Part shown: one piece after another, positions 22,400 through 34,800 of the stretch
Numbering within the stretch: position 1 is the stretch's first letter
Layout of the letters: the number at the start of each line of letters is the position of its first letter
Source: Molanna angustata
Taxonomy: Eukaryota > Arthropoda > Insecta > Trichoptera > Molannidae
Reading direction: 5' to 3'
DNA: 64,000 nucleotides
NCBI GenBank assembly: GCA_963576475.1
Contig: OY754980.1
Span: 18,795,822-18,859,821 of the forward strand
Translations under genes and position numbers: made by a program
Notes under the pieces: model-generated
Databases searched by the model: none
Told to the model about the DNA's origin: nothing
What the model saw: only the letters and a program-made list of their open reading frames with translations

Positions 22400-23269
22400 C
22401 AAATTTTGCATATTTATATATCTAATACTCACTTAGACCCCATTAGTTTTTAAAGGATATCTGATCAGTGCGCCTCATTTTTTTATCTGTCAAATGTTTC
22501 AATGTGACCCCAAGCTCAGGAAACTTAAAATTTGATATTTTTATTTTAATGGCACACCACTTTCATAAAATTTGAATTATCAACTTTTCACAATGAAATA
22601 TTTAAATCAAAAATAATTTAACAAACTCATTTCATGAAAATGCTGAAAATTTTCCTTATACAATTTGAATACTTTGTGGAGTGACTTGGTAGTGAGGAGT
22701 ATAGCGTTAACTACAACCCACTCTTTAAGATATAAATTTGTATCTTGAACCTACGAAAAAATCACGGTAAAATACACCTGTGTGATTCTTGTTGATTTAT
22801 ATATTTCTCATCTTCAATCTAGGTGTCATCTTTTGATGAAATGACGAATTAAGATGAACATCAAAGACTCGAACCATTATGCGGTCGATGTATTTTATAG
22901 CACCTAACATTTTTTTTTCTCTAGAGAAATATACAATTGAATTATTAAAATAATTTTTAATTACAGTCTGTTATTTTATAGTCCTCATATCATATGTAAA
23001 TCCATGATACGAACTGTACCAAAGAAACCTAGAACGTTTCCCTAAATCACGGTCGTGCCGTCCTGACAATCGAAATGAAAATGCTTAAATGGACTAGTGA
23101 CTAAGCATTTTAAGAGGATATATAACGCTAAATCTAGTGACTGAAAACATGATATATTAAAACCGCTTAAAACACTATGAAGTTACGTGTTAGTAAGGGT
23201 AACTATCTCGTACGTTAAAAAGGGTTTATACGTGATTTAAATTATCGGAAACTCAAAATTTGTCGTTTA
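22400..23269. other. Mostly unassigned; 22620-22740 shared with 57190-57350
   Basis: The block gagtgacttggtagtgagga...acaacccactc recurs near 57300. No coding sequence. Confidence 0.4.
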
Positions 23270-23620
23270 TTGCATTTTTTGAGACCTAAAAACAGACTAC
23301 TAATAACACACGACAGACAAACTAGATCAATGACCAACAAACATTTACATACAAACAAATTCAACAATGACTATGGACATAGGACCGACGATGTGTTGCT
23401 GCCCAAGGTCTGTCTGGAACCCCATGCCTGCCAATTTGAAGCAGTGCGGATCCATCGAAGATTTCAAAAAGAAAACCAAAGAATACATATTGCACAAAAA
23501 TCCTCGATGGTTGATCTAAGTGGTGGGCACGGGTTGTTCCGGACTATGTAGGGCCGAAAATTTAGTATCAATATCACAGCCAAAAATCCCCTTAAGGGAT
23601 TAGGCAAAATAAAACACTTA
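23270..23620 (+). pseudogene. LINE 3'-terminal coding fragment
   Basis: One plus frame gives CLPANLKQCGSIEDFKKKTK, then EYILHKNPRWLI and a stop. This resembles the C-terminal W..LP..L....S...FK..LK block of Jockey/CR1-like LINE proteins. A shifted frame runs longer but is less protein-like. Confidence 0.55.
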
Positions 23621-23944
23621 AATTGTATTTTTATTAACAAATAAAATAAATAAATAATAAATTTAAAAAAGAGCAAACCTTACTTGTGAAGTGGAAAACT
23701 TTATCGGTTATTTACTTTTATTTTATACACTCTTTAAGCATATAAAAGATTTATTTCTCTTCGACACATAGCTATGGAGTAATTTAAAAAAAAAATGCTC
23801 TAAAAAATAATGATATTTTTAATATTTTTTTTAGGGGAATTTATGCTGAATTTTAAAATTGTGTGACGAACATTCACTAGAGAAATGTTGAAAATACTTA
23901 AAGTATTTTTTCTAGAAACACACTGTTTAACATATTAGAAGAAT

Positions 23945-24680
23945 TTGATTGGAATTTTTTTTATTTTATTTTTATTTATTTATCAAGGAAACATACAGTT
24001 TTATTAATAAATTGTAAAGGTACAAAATAATAATCAAATAAACCAGCAAAGTTTCCATAAATGGTTACCAATAAAATACTTTATGAAGAAAAAGAACATT
24101 ACTTGTAGCAGGAGGAAGAATAAACAAGATTGAAATAAAACATAACCTAATAAAAAACATAAATAATAAAATAAATAACCAATTAACCAGTCAAGAAATG
24201 AAAATAAAAAAAAAATAAAAACAGTTAATACGTACCCACATATAAGTTAAAAATAATTCTTTTCACACAACATTATAAAGTTTTCTTTTAAAAGCTGCAA
24301 AATCGTCATTTAGAATATCGATTTCAGACTTAATGACAGAATTATACAATTTACAACTTTGTAATTGGGGTGTTGAGTGTTATAATATGCCCCCTTAAAA
24401 AGAAATACTAGGAGTGTGCGATGTATAAAACCGACCTTTGATACGACCAATGATACACCGGCGACCTTTACCGAGGAGCCATAAAACCGCGGTTTTACTC
24501 GCTCGTTGATCAGGGCCTTAAGAGAAGCTCTAAGAAAACAGATGGTACGAACATATTTGTAGAAGACCACATGAATATAAAGGTAATGTAGCCCAAATAT
24601 TAAATGTGCCAGGTATAAGACTCAGAAGGAAATCAAGGCGCAGATGAAAAGAAGTGGTGAGGTAGGATATTCAAAAATTA
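23945..24680 (-). repeat. Minus-oriented interspersed repeat with LINE-like tail
   Basis: The left edge (ttattttatttttatttattt...caaggaaacatacag) is the complement of a LINE-like 3' tail. The same edge occurs at 54683-54735. The interior (24300-24570) has an 86-codon minus frame that I could not assign. Confidence 0.45.
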
Positions 24681-24944
24681 TTTATAAATTTAAGTAAAAA
24701 TATGTTTGTGAAACTATCCACACCGGCCTTTCCAAACCGAACATAATTATTATCGCGATAAGAGATTCATAATTTCATGTATTCTTTACCGTAATATAAG
24801 AGCGATAGTTTATGGTATCGTGATCTTTTTATGGTATTATTTACCTACTATGAAACACGTTAATTACAACATTTTCTTATTTTGTGCTTTGTTTGACGTC
24901 TTTGTTTCATACTGTATGATGCCTTGTCTATTTATGCTTTAAAC

Positions 24945-25418
24945 CAGAGTTGTCAAAACTTTTTTTCTCGTAGACCACTTTCAAAATTTTACTGATTTCG
25001 GTGAACCCCCTGCTGCTACATTTCTGCTATATTCCCAAAACTCGTCACAAAATGTGAAGATGGAAATTCGCGTCATTGCTGAGTTGAAACCCTAAATTCG
25101 GAGTGATTAAGATAAAAAAAAAAATTATGGAGGTTTTTCAAGAAGGAAATTAACCCTAAATCTGAAATTTGGAATCTTCAAGCTTCAAAATGCTTTTTAA
25201 AGTCGACTTTTGACAGGCTGTATTTCGTTGAAGAAAAAAATCACTGCAAAATAGATTTTTTTTTAGCTTTATTTTATTGAGTATGTAGCCAAGTTAACAT
25301 TTTGTTCCTTACATTAGATATCAGATACTTTTCGTGGACCCCCCCTAACAACTCGTGAACCCCCATTTTTTTCACGCCAACGTAGACCCCCGTAATTGGA
25401 CCACTTTGGGAATCACTG
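24945..25418. mobile_element. Non-autonomous hAT element with 8-bp target duplication
   Basis: Ends are CAGAGTTGTCAAAACT at 24945 and, inverted, CAGTGATTCCCAAAGTGG from 25418, both typical of hAT (CAGnG...). An exact 8-bp duplication, ctttaaac, flanks it at 24937-24944 and 25419-25426. It is 474 bp with no transposase. The duplication is still perfect. Confidence 0.9.
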
Positions 25419-25490
25419 CTTTAAACAAACAAATATTTCACGTTCAAAGTTCAAAAGAAATTGCTCCTATCGCAGCACAGGGACTGTCAA

Positions 25491-25536
25491 CTGTCGATTC
25501 GTTCAGGAGAATTTATTTCTCTCGATGAATCGACAG
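25491..25536. repeat. 46-bp near-palindrome, copy B
   Basis: ctgtcgattcgttca ... tgaatcgacag around gagaatttatttctc. Same family as 6922, 52158 and 57142. Confidence 0.85.
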
Positions 25537-25638
25537 TATTATCTTAGTCCCGTGTGAGAGAATTGTATCCAGTAGTTGAGTTTTTGCATGGTTTTTCAAC
25601 ATTGAAGCCAAATAACACCAACTTCGCAGCATACCTAT

Positions 25639-25935
<297 letters not shown>

Positions 25936-26387
25936 ATGAATTCTGAGTAAAACATTCAGTGTGTCTGTGTGTGTTCCCATGTAACTTTTGATCCGCTTAA
26001 TGCACAGTGCCCATCATTTCAGAAAATATAGAAAAGTATAGGCCTACAAAACTTTTTTACTCATAATAAATTTTGAATTCGCGTTGAAAATTCCTACAAT
26101 ATTAGACACAGATTTTTACACATCCCCAGAACTCGTACCACATTTACTCAAAAACATTTTGATTATATATCTTCTTGGATTCTCAACAAAGGTAGAATGA
26201 ACATTGAAAAAATATTTTTCAAAACGTAGTTCACTTATGATTTTATACTTGAATCCTTATCGTGATAGATTTTCATAAATTATTGTATTTTCCGTTACAT
26301 AGATATTTATGAATTGTGATATATTATAGTTGGATATTGTAATTGTGATGTATTATAATTATGTGATAGACATTTCATAAATTGTCA

Positions 26388-26760
26388 TATTTCCAAATGG
26401 AATATTTTTTTAATTGCATATACGCGAACATCGAATGTTTTTCCCTTTCGGGAGTCAAATGATATTTTTATTGGCAAACTTTTTCATTAGATACAAATAA
26501 ACTAATTTCTCAATAGATGGCGTTGCAAAAAAGGCTTTTCCGTTACTTCATAGATGAGAATAGTATAATTCCTTATTTTCAGGTGAATCGTTACACACTA
26601 TTGAAATATATAGAACTTAAAAAAAACTACATTGATAAGGGAACTTAATAAGAAGGCATAATTGGTGAACGATGCGCAAGCGCATAAAGTGATCACGTAA
26701 ACCAGCCGCTGACAGGTCTTAAGCCCTGTAGGTGCCTCGAGTTCCTGGTTCTTCTACAAC
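26388..26760 (+). repeat. Member of the 7293-7795 repeat family, no left TIR
   Basis: Shares the leader ttgcatatacgc...ccctttcgggagtcaaatga and the interior ctcaatagatggcgttgcaa and gcgcataaagtgatcacgta with 7230-7795. It lacks the inverted end with catctcaatagagacgaag. Confidence 0.65.
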
Positions 26761-27069
26761 ATACTACATTATTAATTAAGTCTTTTGTTGTTTTTATAGT
26801 TTTAAACAAAATAGATATCCTCATCTATCAAGATAAATTCTCGTGTAATAAATATCATTCGGTTCATGTCGGGTTAGTGATAACTAACTAAAGAATAACA
26901 CCAAGGGTTGTGGAATAATATTTAATTAACAAAAAGTCAACATCGACAAAACCCATAAAATGGACTCGGATGCAGCATAAATGACAAAACAAAACGTATA
27001 AAAATATTATGAAAAATAAATACTCTTGTTCTATATTCCTTGTGTCATTTTTAATTCCCTTTCCTGCTT

Positions 27070-27212
27070 CCCTAGTCAACGTGTCATTTAGCGATGGAAA
27101 AGAAAAAATTAAATATAACTACTCAGTGTCAGTCACGTGACAAAGGTCACATCCATACATTGACACTTATGTTTTCTTTTTTCCATCGCTACATGACACG
27201 TTGACTAGGTCC
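27070..27212. mobile_element. Hairpin MITE, copy 2
   Basis: Inverted arms ctagtcaacgtgtcatttag...ccatcgctacatgacacgttgactagg with gtcacgtgac in the loop (about 27134). Related to the copies at 17441 and 41730. Confidence 0.85.
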
Positions 27213-27419
27213 ACTGACCTACTAGGTCCACTGATTGGCGTGATCATTCTTTTTATTGTTGTTTTTTTTTTATTCAATAGTATTGTCGACTATTGTAGGT
27301 ACTAAATTTATTTTGGTTTTACGTTGCTTGTAAGACAATACCTTATACAAATACATTAGATTTTATACACTAGTTTGTACATATATTTTATTAATAAATG
27401 AATAATTAAAAATTACAAC

Positions 27420-27545
27420 TTCTTTGTTTTCACTGCTACAAAGTATTTTTTTACCGGTTTCGGAGCTACCCGCTCTTTCGTCCGAACAAACTTATACGTT
27501 TGTTCAGTATAAGTTCGTTTCGATAAACATAAAATTGTAATTTTA
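27420..27545. repeat. Unassigned dispersed-type sequence
   Basis: Includes ccggtttcggagctacccgc and an inverted ttcgtccgaacaaacttatac / gtttgttcagtataagttcg pair. Probably a retroelement end, not identified. Confidence 0.35.
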
Positions 27546-27628
27546 ATTTATTATCGAATATATTTTTTTAATTTGCATATAGGTACGCAAGCATTGCATT
27601 TTTTTCCCTGTCAGGAGTCAAATGATAT

Positions 27629-28025
27629 TTTTATTGACAATAACATCTCAATAGAGACGAAGTTGGACAGTCACGTCCGTCACCTCATTTACAAGGACTG
27701 TTGCTTTCATTGTTTACAAATAAATCAACTTCTCAATAGATGGCGATACAAAAAGGTTTCTTCGTTACCTCGTAGATGGCAATAGTATAATTCCGTATTA
27801 TTCAGGTGAAATGTTTACACTTATTTAAATATATAGAACTTTCAAAAATTACAATGATAAGGGAACTCAATAAAGGCATAATTGGTGAACGTTGCGCAAG
27901 CGCATAAAGTGATCACGTAAACCAGCCGATGACAGGTCGTAAGCCCTATAGGTGCCTGAGTTCCTGGTTTTTCTATAATATCCCAACTTCGTCTCTGTTG
28001 AGATGTTATTATCAATAAATATATC
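27629..28025 (+). mobile_element. TIR element of the 7293-7795 family, at the GPCR-2 3' end
   Basis: Left end tgacaataacatctcaatag at about 27635; the inverted right end finishes near 28020. The right end lies about 80 bp beyond the GPCR-2 stop, next to its candidate polyadenylation signal. Confidence 0.7.
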
Positions 28026-28031
28026 TTTTAA

Positions 28032-28037
28032 TTTATT
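28032..28037 (-). promoter_or_regulatory. Candidate polyadenylation signal of GPCR-2
   Basis: AATAAA on the minus strand (tttatt on the plus strand), about 70 bases after the stop at 28106-28108. Position and sequence fit a poly(A) signal; not proven. Confidence 0.45.
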
Positions 28038-28105
28038 AGTTAAAATGAGCCGCAAACGAATAGCTTTACAGTATGAGGATAATAAATTATGTTGTTTCAA
28101 TCTCT

Positions 28106-28887
28106 TCAATTTCTTGTATTTGCTCGTACGTTTTCTTCCGCCTTCTTCCACAGCCACGGGAATTTTTTTTTGGTCAGAGTCCTAAAGGCTTTCCTGAAGC
28201 CGTTGTGCCACCAGGCGTATATTATCGGGTTCAAAAGGCTGTTGATGAAACCGAGTACGGCCAGAGGGCTGGCTATGCCGTATTTCAAATTGTGGCACTC
28301 CGATGGGTGGGCCTCGGCGTCGCAAAAGACGAACATGATGCTGGTTATGAAGAAGGGCAGCCACGCTACGGCGAAGCTTCCCGTCGTCAAAATGACGACC
28401 ATGATGGCTTTCCACTTTGTCGGGGCAGTGGGAAAGACATCGTCGCTAGTCGTCGTACGGCTTCTTTTGAAACGGGTCATAATTTTTCTCAACGACGAAT
28501 GGTTATTATTTGATAGTTTTATATTTGCAGTTGGATCCGGTAGACTGTCGGAGATCACGGATATGGCTATTTCGTCTGTGCTCTCTGAAGGCAACTGTTG
28601 TTTCCTCGTTGTTGATCGTCCTCTGAAATATCTGAGTCCCGTCGGTTGCTCGCCATCGGGTCTGTTCTGAGCCATGTCGTTCATCATTTTTCTGATCTGT
28701 ATTACCTTTTTGATGGCATTGTAAAGAATGATAGAGTACATCACTGCCACAAAAATGATGGGTATAATACCGATGACACTTGTTAATACTATCATAAACG
28801 GAGGTGCCATGATAGTATACCAGCACACTTCAGCATCGGGAGATTTATTTTTCCAAATGAACATTGGTACAATGCCAACGAAAAGTC
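28106..28887 (-). CDS. GPCR-2 coding exon 4 (TM4 to C-terminus)
   Basis: Acceptor catttcatttcag|GA. Encodes GLFVGIVPMFIW, ECL2 with C163, TM5, a loop 3 of about 110 residues with GLRYFRGRS, TM6 with AWLPF, TM7 with NPIIYAWWHNGF, and a Lys-rich tail. 260 codons including the stop. Confidence 0.95.
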
Positions 28888-31800
28888 CTGAAAATGAAAT
28901 GAAATGAAATTATTTATTTTCCGTTATTTACACACTACATATATAGGTATAACAATAACAAAAAAAAATAACTATATTTTAAATGACTTATTACAAACAA
29001 CCTTTTTGGAAATTTACTACCTCACTAGACAAGTCTGTTCTGAGGCCAGGTTACATATTTTTGAATGCAAAATAATTAAACAAAAACAGAAAAGAAAAAT
29101 AATCAGAATAATATAACGTGATCTCTAAGTTATTTTCTCCCATATAAATGATGGATGGCACCAAGCTATGTTACAGATTCTCAGGTTATGAAGGCACAGA
29201 GCAGTGAACTATGTAAGGATATTTAACAGGACATGAGCAGATTGTATTCTGCTATTTCTTTTCAGCCAGTCAATTACCAGTTTTTTGAAGTTTGTTTCGT
29301 CGCGTATGATATTGTGTTCTATGTACATATTGTGATGACTTTATTTGATTCGATTAATTATTTGTTTTCTTATATGGTGCATATAGTCTATTATTGTTTG
29401 AGGTATTCGAGTCGTCTTCTTCATCATTTTTCTGATTAAAATTTCTATTTCGTTATGTAAGACGATTATAAAATACAATGGGATAGTTATTTGATTTGAA
29501 AATCGCCTTCCAAGGGGAGGAATGTGATGACTTTATAATTTTAATATGCACATATGTGTATATATATTATTATTATTAAAGTATGATAAATATAGGTATT
29601 TGATAATATTAAATTGGAATTGTACACTTTATGGGAGTTCTTTGTTGAAGTCGGTGAAGAATATTATAATATCTACTTACTAAACTAATATGGAATATAT
29701 TTTGGTGTCATTGTTGGTAGCTTTGAACTATTCGTTAAGTTTGTTGATGCAAGTCCAAGGTACATGTAGGAATTGTATTAGTGTACCTATCTGGAATCGG
29801 AGGGGAGAGAAATTTGTCTTTAAGTATGTTGATTAGTGGGTGGCGGGGACACTTACTGGCAGATCTTGGTGAATGACGGGGGTACGTGCGAAGCTCCTGG
29901 AATTCATTTTTTGGCCTTTGTTTTGAATCCAGTAATATAGTATTCATTAATAATTAGCTCGTTTAAAAATAAATTAAATTAATTCTCATTTAATAATCAG
30001 TGTTTATTTGTGGAACGAGGATGATCATCATTGGACTCTAAAATCATATTTATTTCTTTCTCATTTATTTTTCTATATCTTAAAAATTACAAAATTTCGG
30101 TCGATAAATATTTAAACGAAATAGTGATATTTTGGAAGGCGCTATACTACCGGAGCTGCGCAGGAGATCGATGAGTCTTTTTTTTTATTATTTACTAACA
30201 ATTTAATTATTTTCTTTTGACGTAATAAGATGAGAATACATGAAAAATTTAATATAAATTGGAAAATATAATCATTTTTAAACTATTTTGAATTTTCTTT
30301 CAAGTACAATTTGAATAAACATAATCTTATTTTAAACCTTATAATCTATTTGAAATTTTTCTATATTTTATTAATTTTATATTTGAAGTATTGTGTTTTT
30401 ATAACTGACAGAGTGAAATGAAGTAAACTTGTATAATCCTAATTCCATAAAAATTGCGTGCATGTAGAATTTAGTGATTCATAAATTATTTCTTTATTTA
30501 AATTACTAATAGCATTATAATACTAACAAAACTCAATAACTCCTTTCCTATAAATGCATGTTAAATTGATAAGTTATCCTATCTCGTAGAAAATTAATAA
30601 GTATTATTTCCTGTCCTTAATACCAGTATTTTATTTATCGACTATCGTGGTAAAATACTTCACTAATCTAATATAATACTAATCTAATTTACCAAGTCCT
30701 TCTACCTTTGATGTCTCAAAAGACATAACCAACTGACCATTGGTTCCTTTCTTCGAATTACTTCATATATCGTTTATTTATTTGTTTATTTGTCATATAG
30801 ATAAATAAATGAATAAATGAACACTAGAGTTGTGAGGTTATCGATATTTCATGGGTCGAAATGTCCCTATCGCAGCTGAAGTATGTTGGAGATATATACA
30901 TTTATATCAATATATAGTAATGCATGATGTCACAGGTAGTCTAATTAATCCTTGTTAATGCACTCGGACCTGGAAGTAATTTGAAATGGTTGACCAGGAT
31001 GGAAACGAGCGGGTATAGGTGCTCGTTTCAAACTGCATGAAGCATGAAAAATTAGCATGATCTTCTTGAAAATCTGAATTTCCCCAACCTTAAAATGTCA
31101 GATGAAGTATGAAAATCGAGTGAAAAACACAAAACTTTACTAGCCCATTTTGTAGAATCCCTAAAATGTCACTTAAACATCGCTAACGGAAATCAAAGTA
31201 TCACCCTATGTGTCTTGAAATAACCATTTTATCTAAAGTAATCAAAATATTCATGTTTCAATCTGTTACTGTAGAAGGAAAATTCGTGTCCTGAAAACTA
31301 ACATTATAAAGATATATTGGACATCTAACAAAATTTGATATAAAACTATTTACGTCACACTCATGGAAAGATCGTCGATTGCATATAAATATTGCCTTTT
31401 GTTATATAATGTATTTTGGTATTGTTTTGATGTGTTTTCATTACAGCAGGATATACGAAAAGGTAGGAAAACTGAATTTCGTTATTTACTAACCTCCATG
31501 AGTGTGAAAAAGCGTTAATAAGCATATATCGTGTTTTCTATTGAATTTTATTTATGTTTTTTATGAGAATCATATGAATTTGTTTTAAGATAATTTTTCG
31601 TCATCCTATTTATTCTGTAGGTATATTAATATACTTATATCGATCAAATTGAGTAACAATTAAGTTACATAATTTGGGTTGAGAATCGAAGTTTTATCAT
31701 TACATTATACGAATTTAATAATCCTGTAGTTATAATTTTGTATGTAAATATTAACTATCTTTCAACAGTCGTGGAGTCTGTTAATTTATTAATTATTAAT

Positions 31801-34800
31801 ATAATATAGGATAAATTTTATTATAAATATTCGTCTGTTTATAACTCGTAAATAAAACACAACGTAGAGGGTCCTTTTTAACGTGAATAATAACAATAAT
31901 TACTGGACGATCATTGGCCAAAATCCGTTGAAAAACATATAAAATTAGCGAAATAAGATAGAAGAATACGATGTTCTTTCATGATAGAATCATTCAATAA
32001 AGAATATTCAAATAGATGTAATAAATTCTAGATTTACCTTACAGGTAGAGGATAAACTAGTTAGGGAAATTAGCTATAGTACTAGGAAATAGACGTTAGA
32101 TTTTAATAGGTAGTTTAGCTAGCTAGTTTAGGAGGTTATGGATCCACAGAAAAATAGTTTAGGACGATATTTAGTTCAGGTTAGGGTGGAGCCCATCACA
32201 TAATTTGGTGTCCGTGACCAATATCAGTATTTATTACCTAAATATTGACTGGGATTACTACGGAAGCATTAGAATTAGTTGTCTAGAGAAAGTGTGGTAT
32301 TATGTCCTCTTTGTCTACCTTGCGAGGAGACGGAATCGTTCGTTTCATTCATGCCATCACAGCAGAATCACGAATCTTGTATAGAGAAAATAGGGAAAAG
32401 TGTGGTGTTCTCTCCTCTTTGCCTACCTCGCGAAGGGACGGAATCGTTCGTTTCATTCATGCCATCACAGCAGAATCACGAATCTTGTATAGAGAAAATA
32501 GGGAAAAGTGTGGTGTTCTCTCCTCTTTGCCTACCTCGCGAAGGGACGGAATCGTTCGTTTCATTCATGCCATCACAGCAGAATCACGAATCTTGAATAG
32601 AAAAAAAAAAATAGAAAAGTGTGGTATTGTGTCCACTTTGCCTACCTCGTGAAGATGCGAAATCATTCATTTCATTCTTACCATCACGGCAGGATCTTAA
32701 ATCTCGTATAGGGAAAAGTGTGGTGTTCTCTCCTCTTTGCTTGCCTCGTGAAGGTACGAAATCATTCGTTTCATTCATACCATCACGGTGGAATCATTAA
32801 ATTCTCGTCTAGGAGAAAGTGTGGTGTTCTATCCTCTTTGCCTAACTCGCAATAGTATGAAGTTATCAGAATTTGATAGATAGCTGAAATCTCTGGGGGG
32901 AGAATTGTTTTGGCATAAGTGTAGAAAGAGGTAGAGAATCGTTTATTTACTCGTAATTATTTATTTGAGGGATTGTACAATTGTTAATCTAGGAAAATTA
33001 TAATCTATATAAAGTAGTTGGGAACAGAAAAGAAAATTATCTAGTTGAACGTATATTTGCGTAGATCGAAGTCATTGGCGCATGTAAATATAAGTTTCAG
33101 GTAGGATTGGTTGTGTCCACTGTATATTAGATTTTGGTTATTTTATTGAGTAAAATATTATCTATAGTTAATCTAATGAACAGTGTTAGGAGCGGTAATC
33201 TTATTAATTTTAAACACTTAATAGATGATTGAATAGGTTAATTAATGGATGGATAAATAAAATGAATAAGTAACGGAGACTATAATGATGTCATTATTGA
33301 TGGTCCTGGGTTCGGTTCCCGGCAGAGAAGAAATTCATTTAAATTCATTTCTCACGCAAATATTGCTTCTTTGGGCTGGAGACACTGGTTGGTTGGAAGA
33401 AATTGCCAACTCGCCACTTGCGCAGGGTGCAAGGAGGTGTTTATTATTATTATTATTATTTATTGAATTAAAGATGTCTGTTATGCTTGATAGAGGAGTG
33501 TGGAGTTCGGTTCTCTATACCTAATGAAAAGTGTGGGGCTTTGTTTGTTTGTCTTGCACCATTACATTTGTGGGGAGTGATAAATATAATTATTTAATCA
33601 TGTACATTGATGAAAATTAGGAAATAATTTATCATAAATAATATGTCTGAGTTATCTTGATATTAATATCGGTACCTAAATTTGTGTTATAAATTTTACC
33701 ATACTAAGAATAACGAATTTAGACTAGTGATCAGAGTCATAACGTGAAAAGATAATTTCTTCCAAGACATCTCATTGATGTTTTGGAGATTTGCTGGTAA
33801 AATTGGAGTTTAATTTTGTATAAATTGGTTTTGAGATTTTATGACATAGAAAAGAATTATGTTAACTATCCGGAATAATCCCTAGTTGGACTGTTGATTG
33901 TATAAGTAGTTCAATTAAATTGATGATAAAAGTATTAGAGTAGAATTATTAGAGTAGAATTAATTTCCGGTTTTGTTGAAAAAAAATAAAGAAAATGATT
34001 TGACACGTGTCTTATAATGAATTGTATTTGCAAAACTTATAAATGCATTTTTTTTAATTACACCATTACGATAGGTGTTTAGATGTTTAATTTGGGGTCT
34101 TTTAAAAATATTTTGTTTTGGTAAGGACTGCAATTTTACGACGTCGACCAATTTGAATTCTTTGTTTAGACGCACATAATCTCTAATGTTTTAAAATGTT
34201 GGTATTGCTATCGAGGAGGAACAAAGAAATTACAGACGAAATATTTTAAGAGAGTATATTTTGGTGCCTAATGTTTTTAGTGAGATCATAAAATAAACGG
34301 GAATGGTCATATATTGATGGTGGATAAATAAATGGATTTGTATTTTATTCGTCTCAATTAAATAAAGAATATTTTATGTCAGGTTAATAACACTCTTTGT
34401 AATGCGGGCATTTTGAAATGTTTATATTATGTAGATGCAATATAAAGTTTTGAAGACAGATTGTTTATTGTATCAGTAAATGATATTTAGAATATTGTTG
34501 GGACATTGACTTTTAGAATGTGTAGTTAATTAATTTCGTCTACTTATTAGTTTATTGTAGGTGCTTATAGAATATAATTATTAATGAGATGTATTGAACT
34601 AGCTTGGATTATAAATTTTATTCCTTTTATGAAAAGTGAGCCGTTTGGTTTTTGTGCAGGCGTTCTGGGTTTGATTTCCAGCGGGGGAAAGATTTGTTTG
34701 TATTCGTTTCTCGGGCGGATGTTGCTTTTCTGGATTGGGGGTCATGGTTGGTTGGAAGAAGTTGCCATTGGAAGGTAGAACCATTGTTTGCGCGTGGTGC

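Noticed and set aside
28073..28670. 146- and 193-codon plus-strand frames
   Set aside because: Shadows of GPCR-2 exon 4, which carries GPCR motifs and splice signals on the other strand.
28106..28887. Independent single-exon GPCR
   Set aside because: It lacks TM1-TM3 and starts with a splice acceptor in the phase left by the exon at 51175; treated as the last exon of GPCR-2.
32279..32778. Repeated frames in the LTR element leader
   Set aside because: A 108-bp repeat keeps any open frame open; several frames on both strands are open at once.
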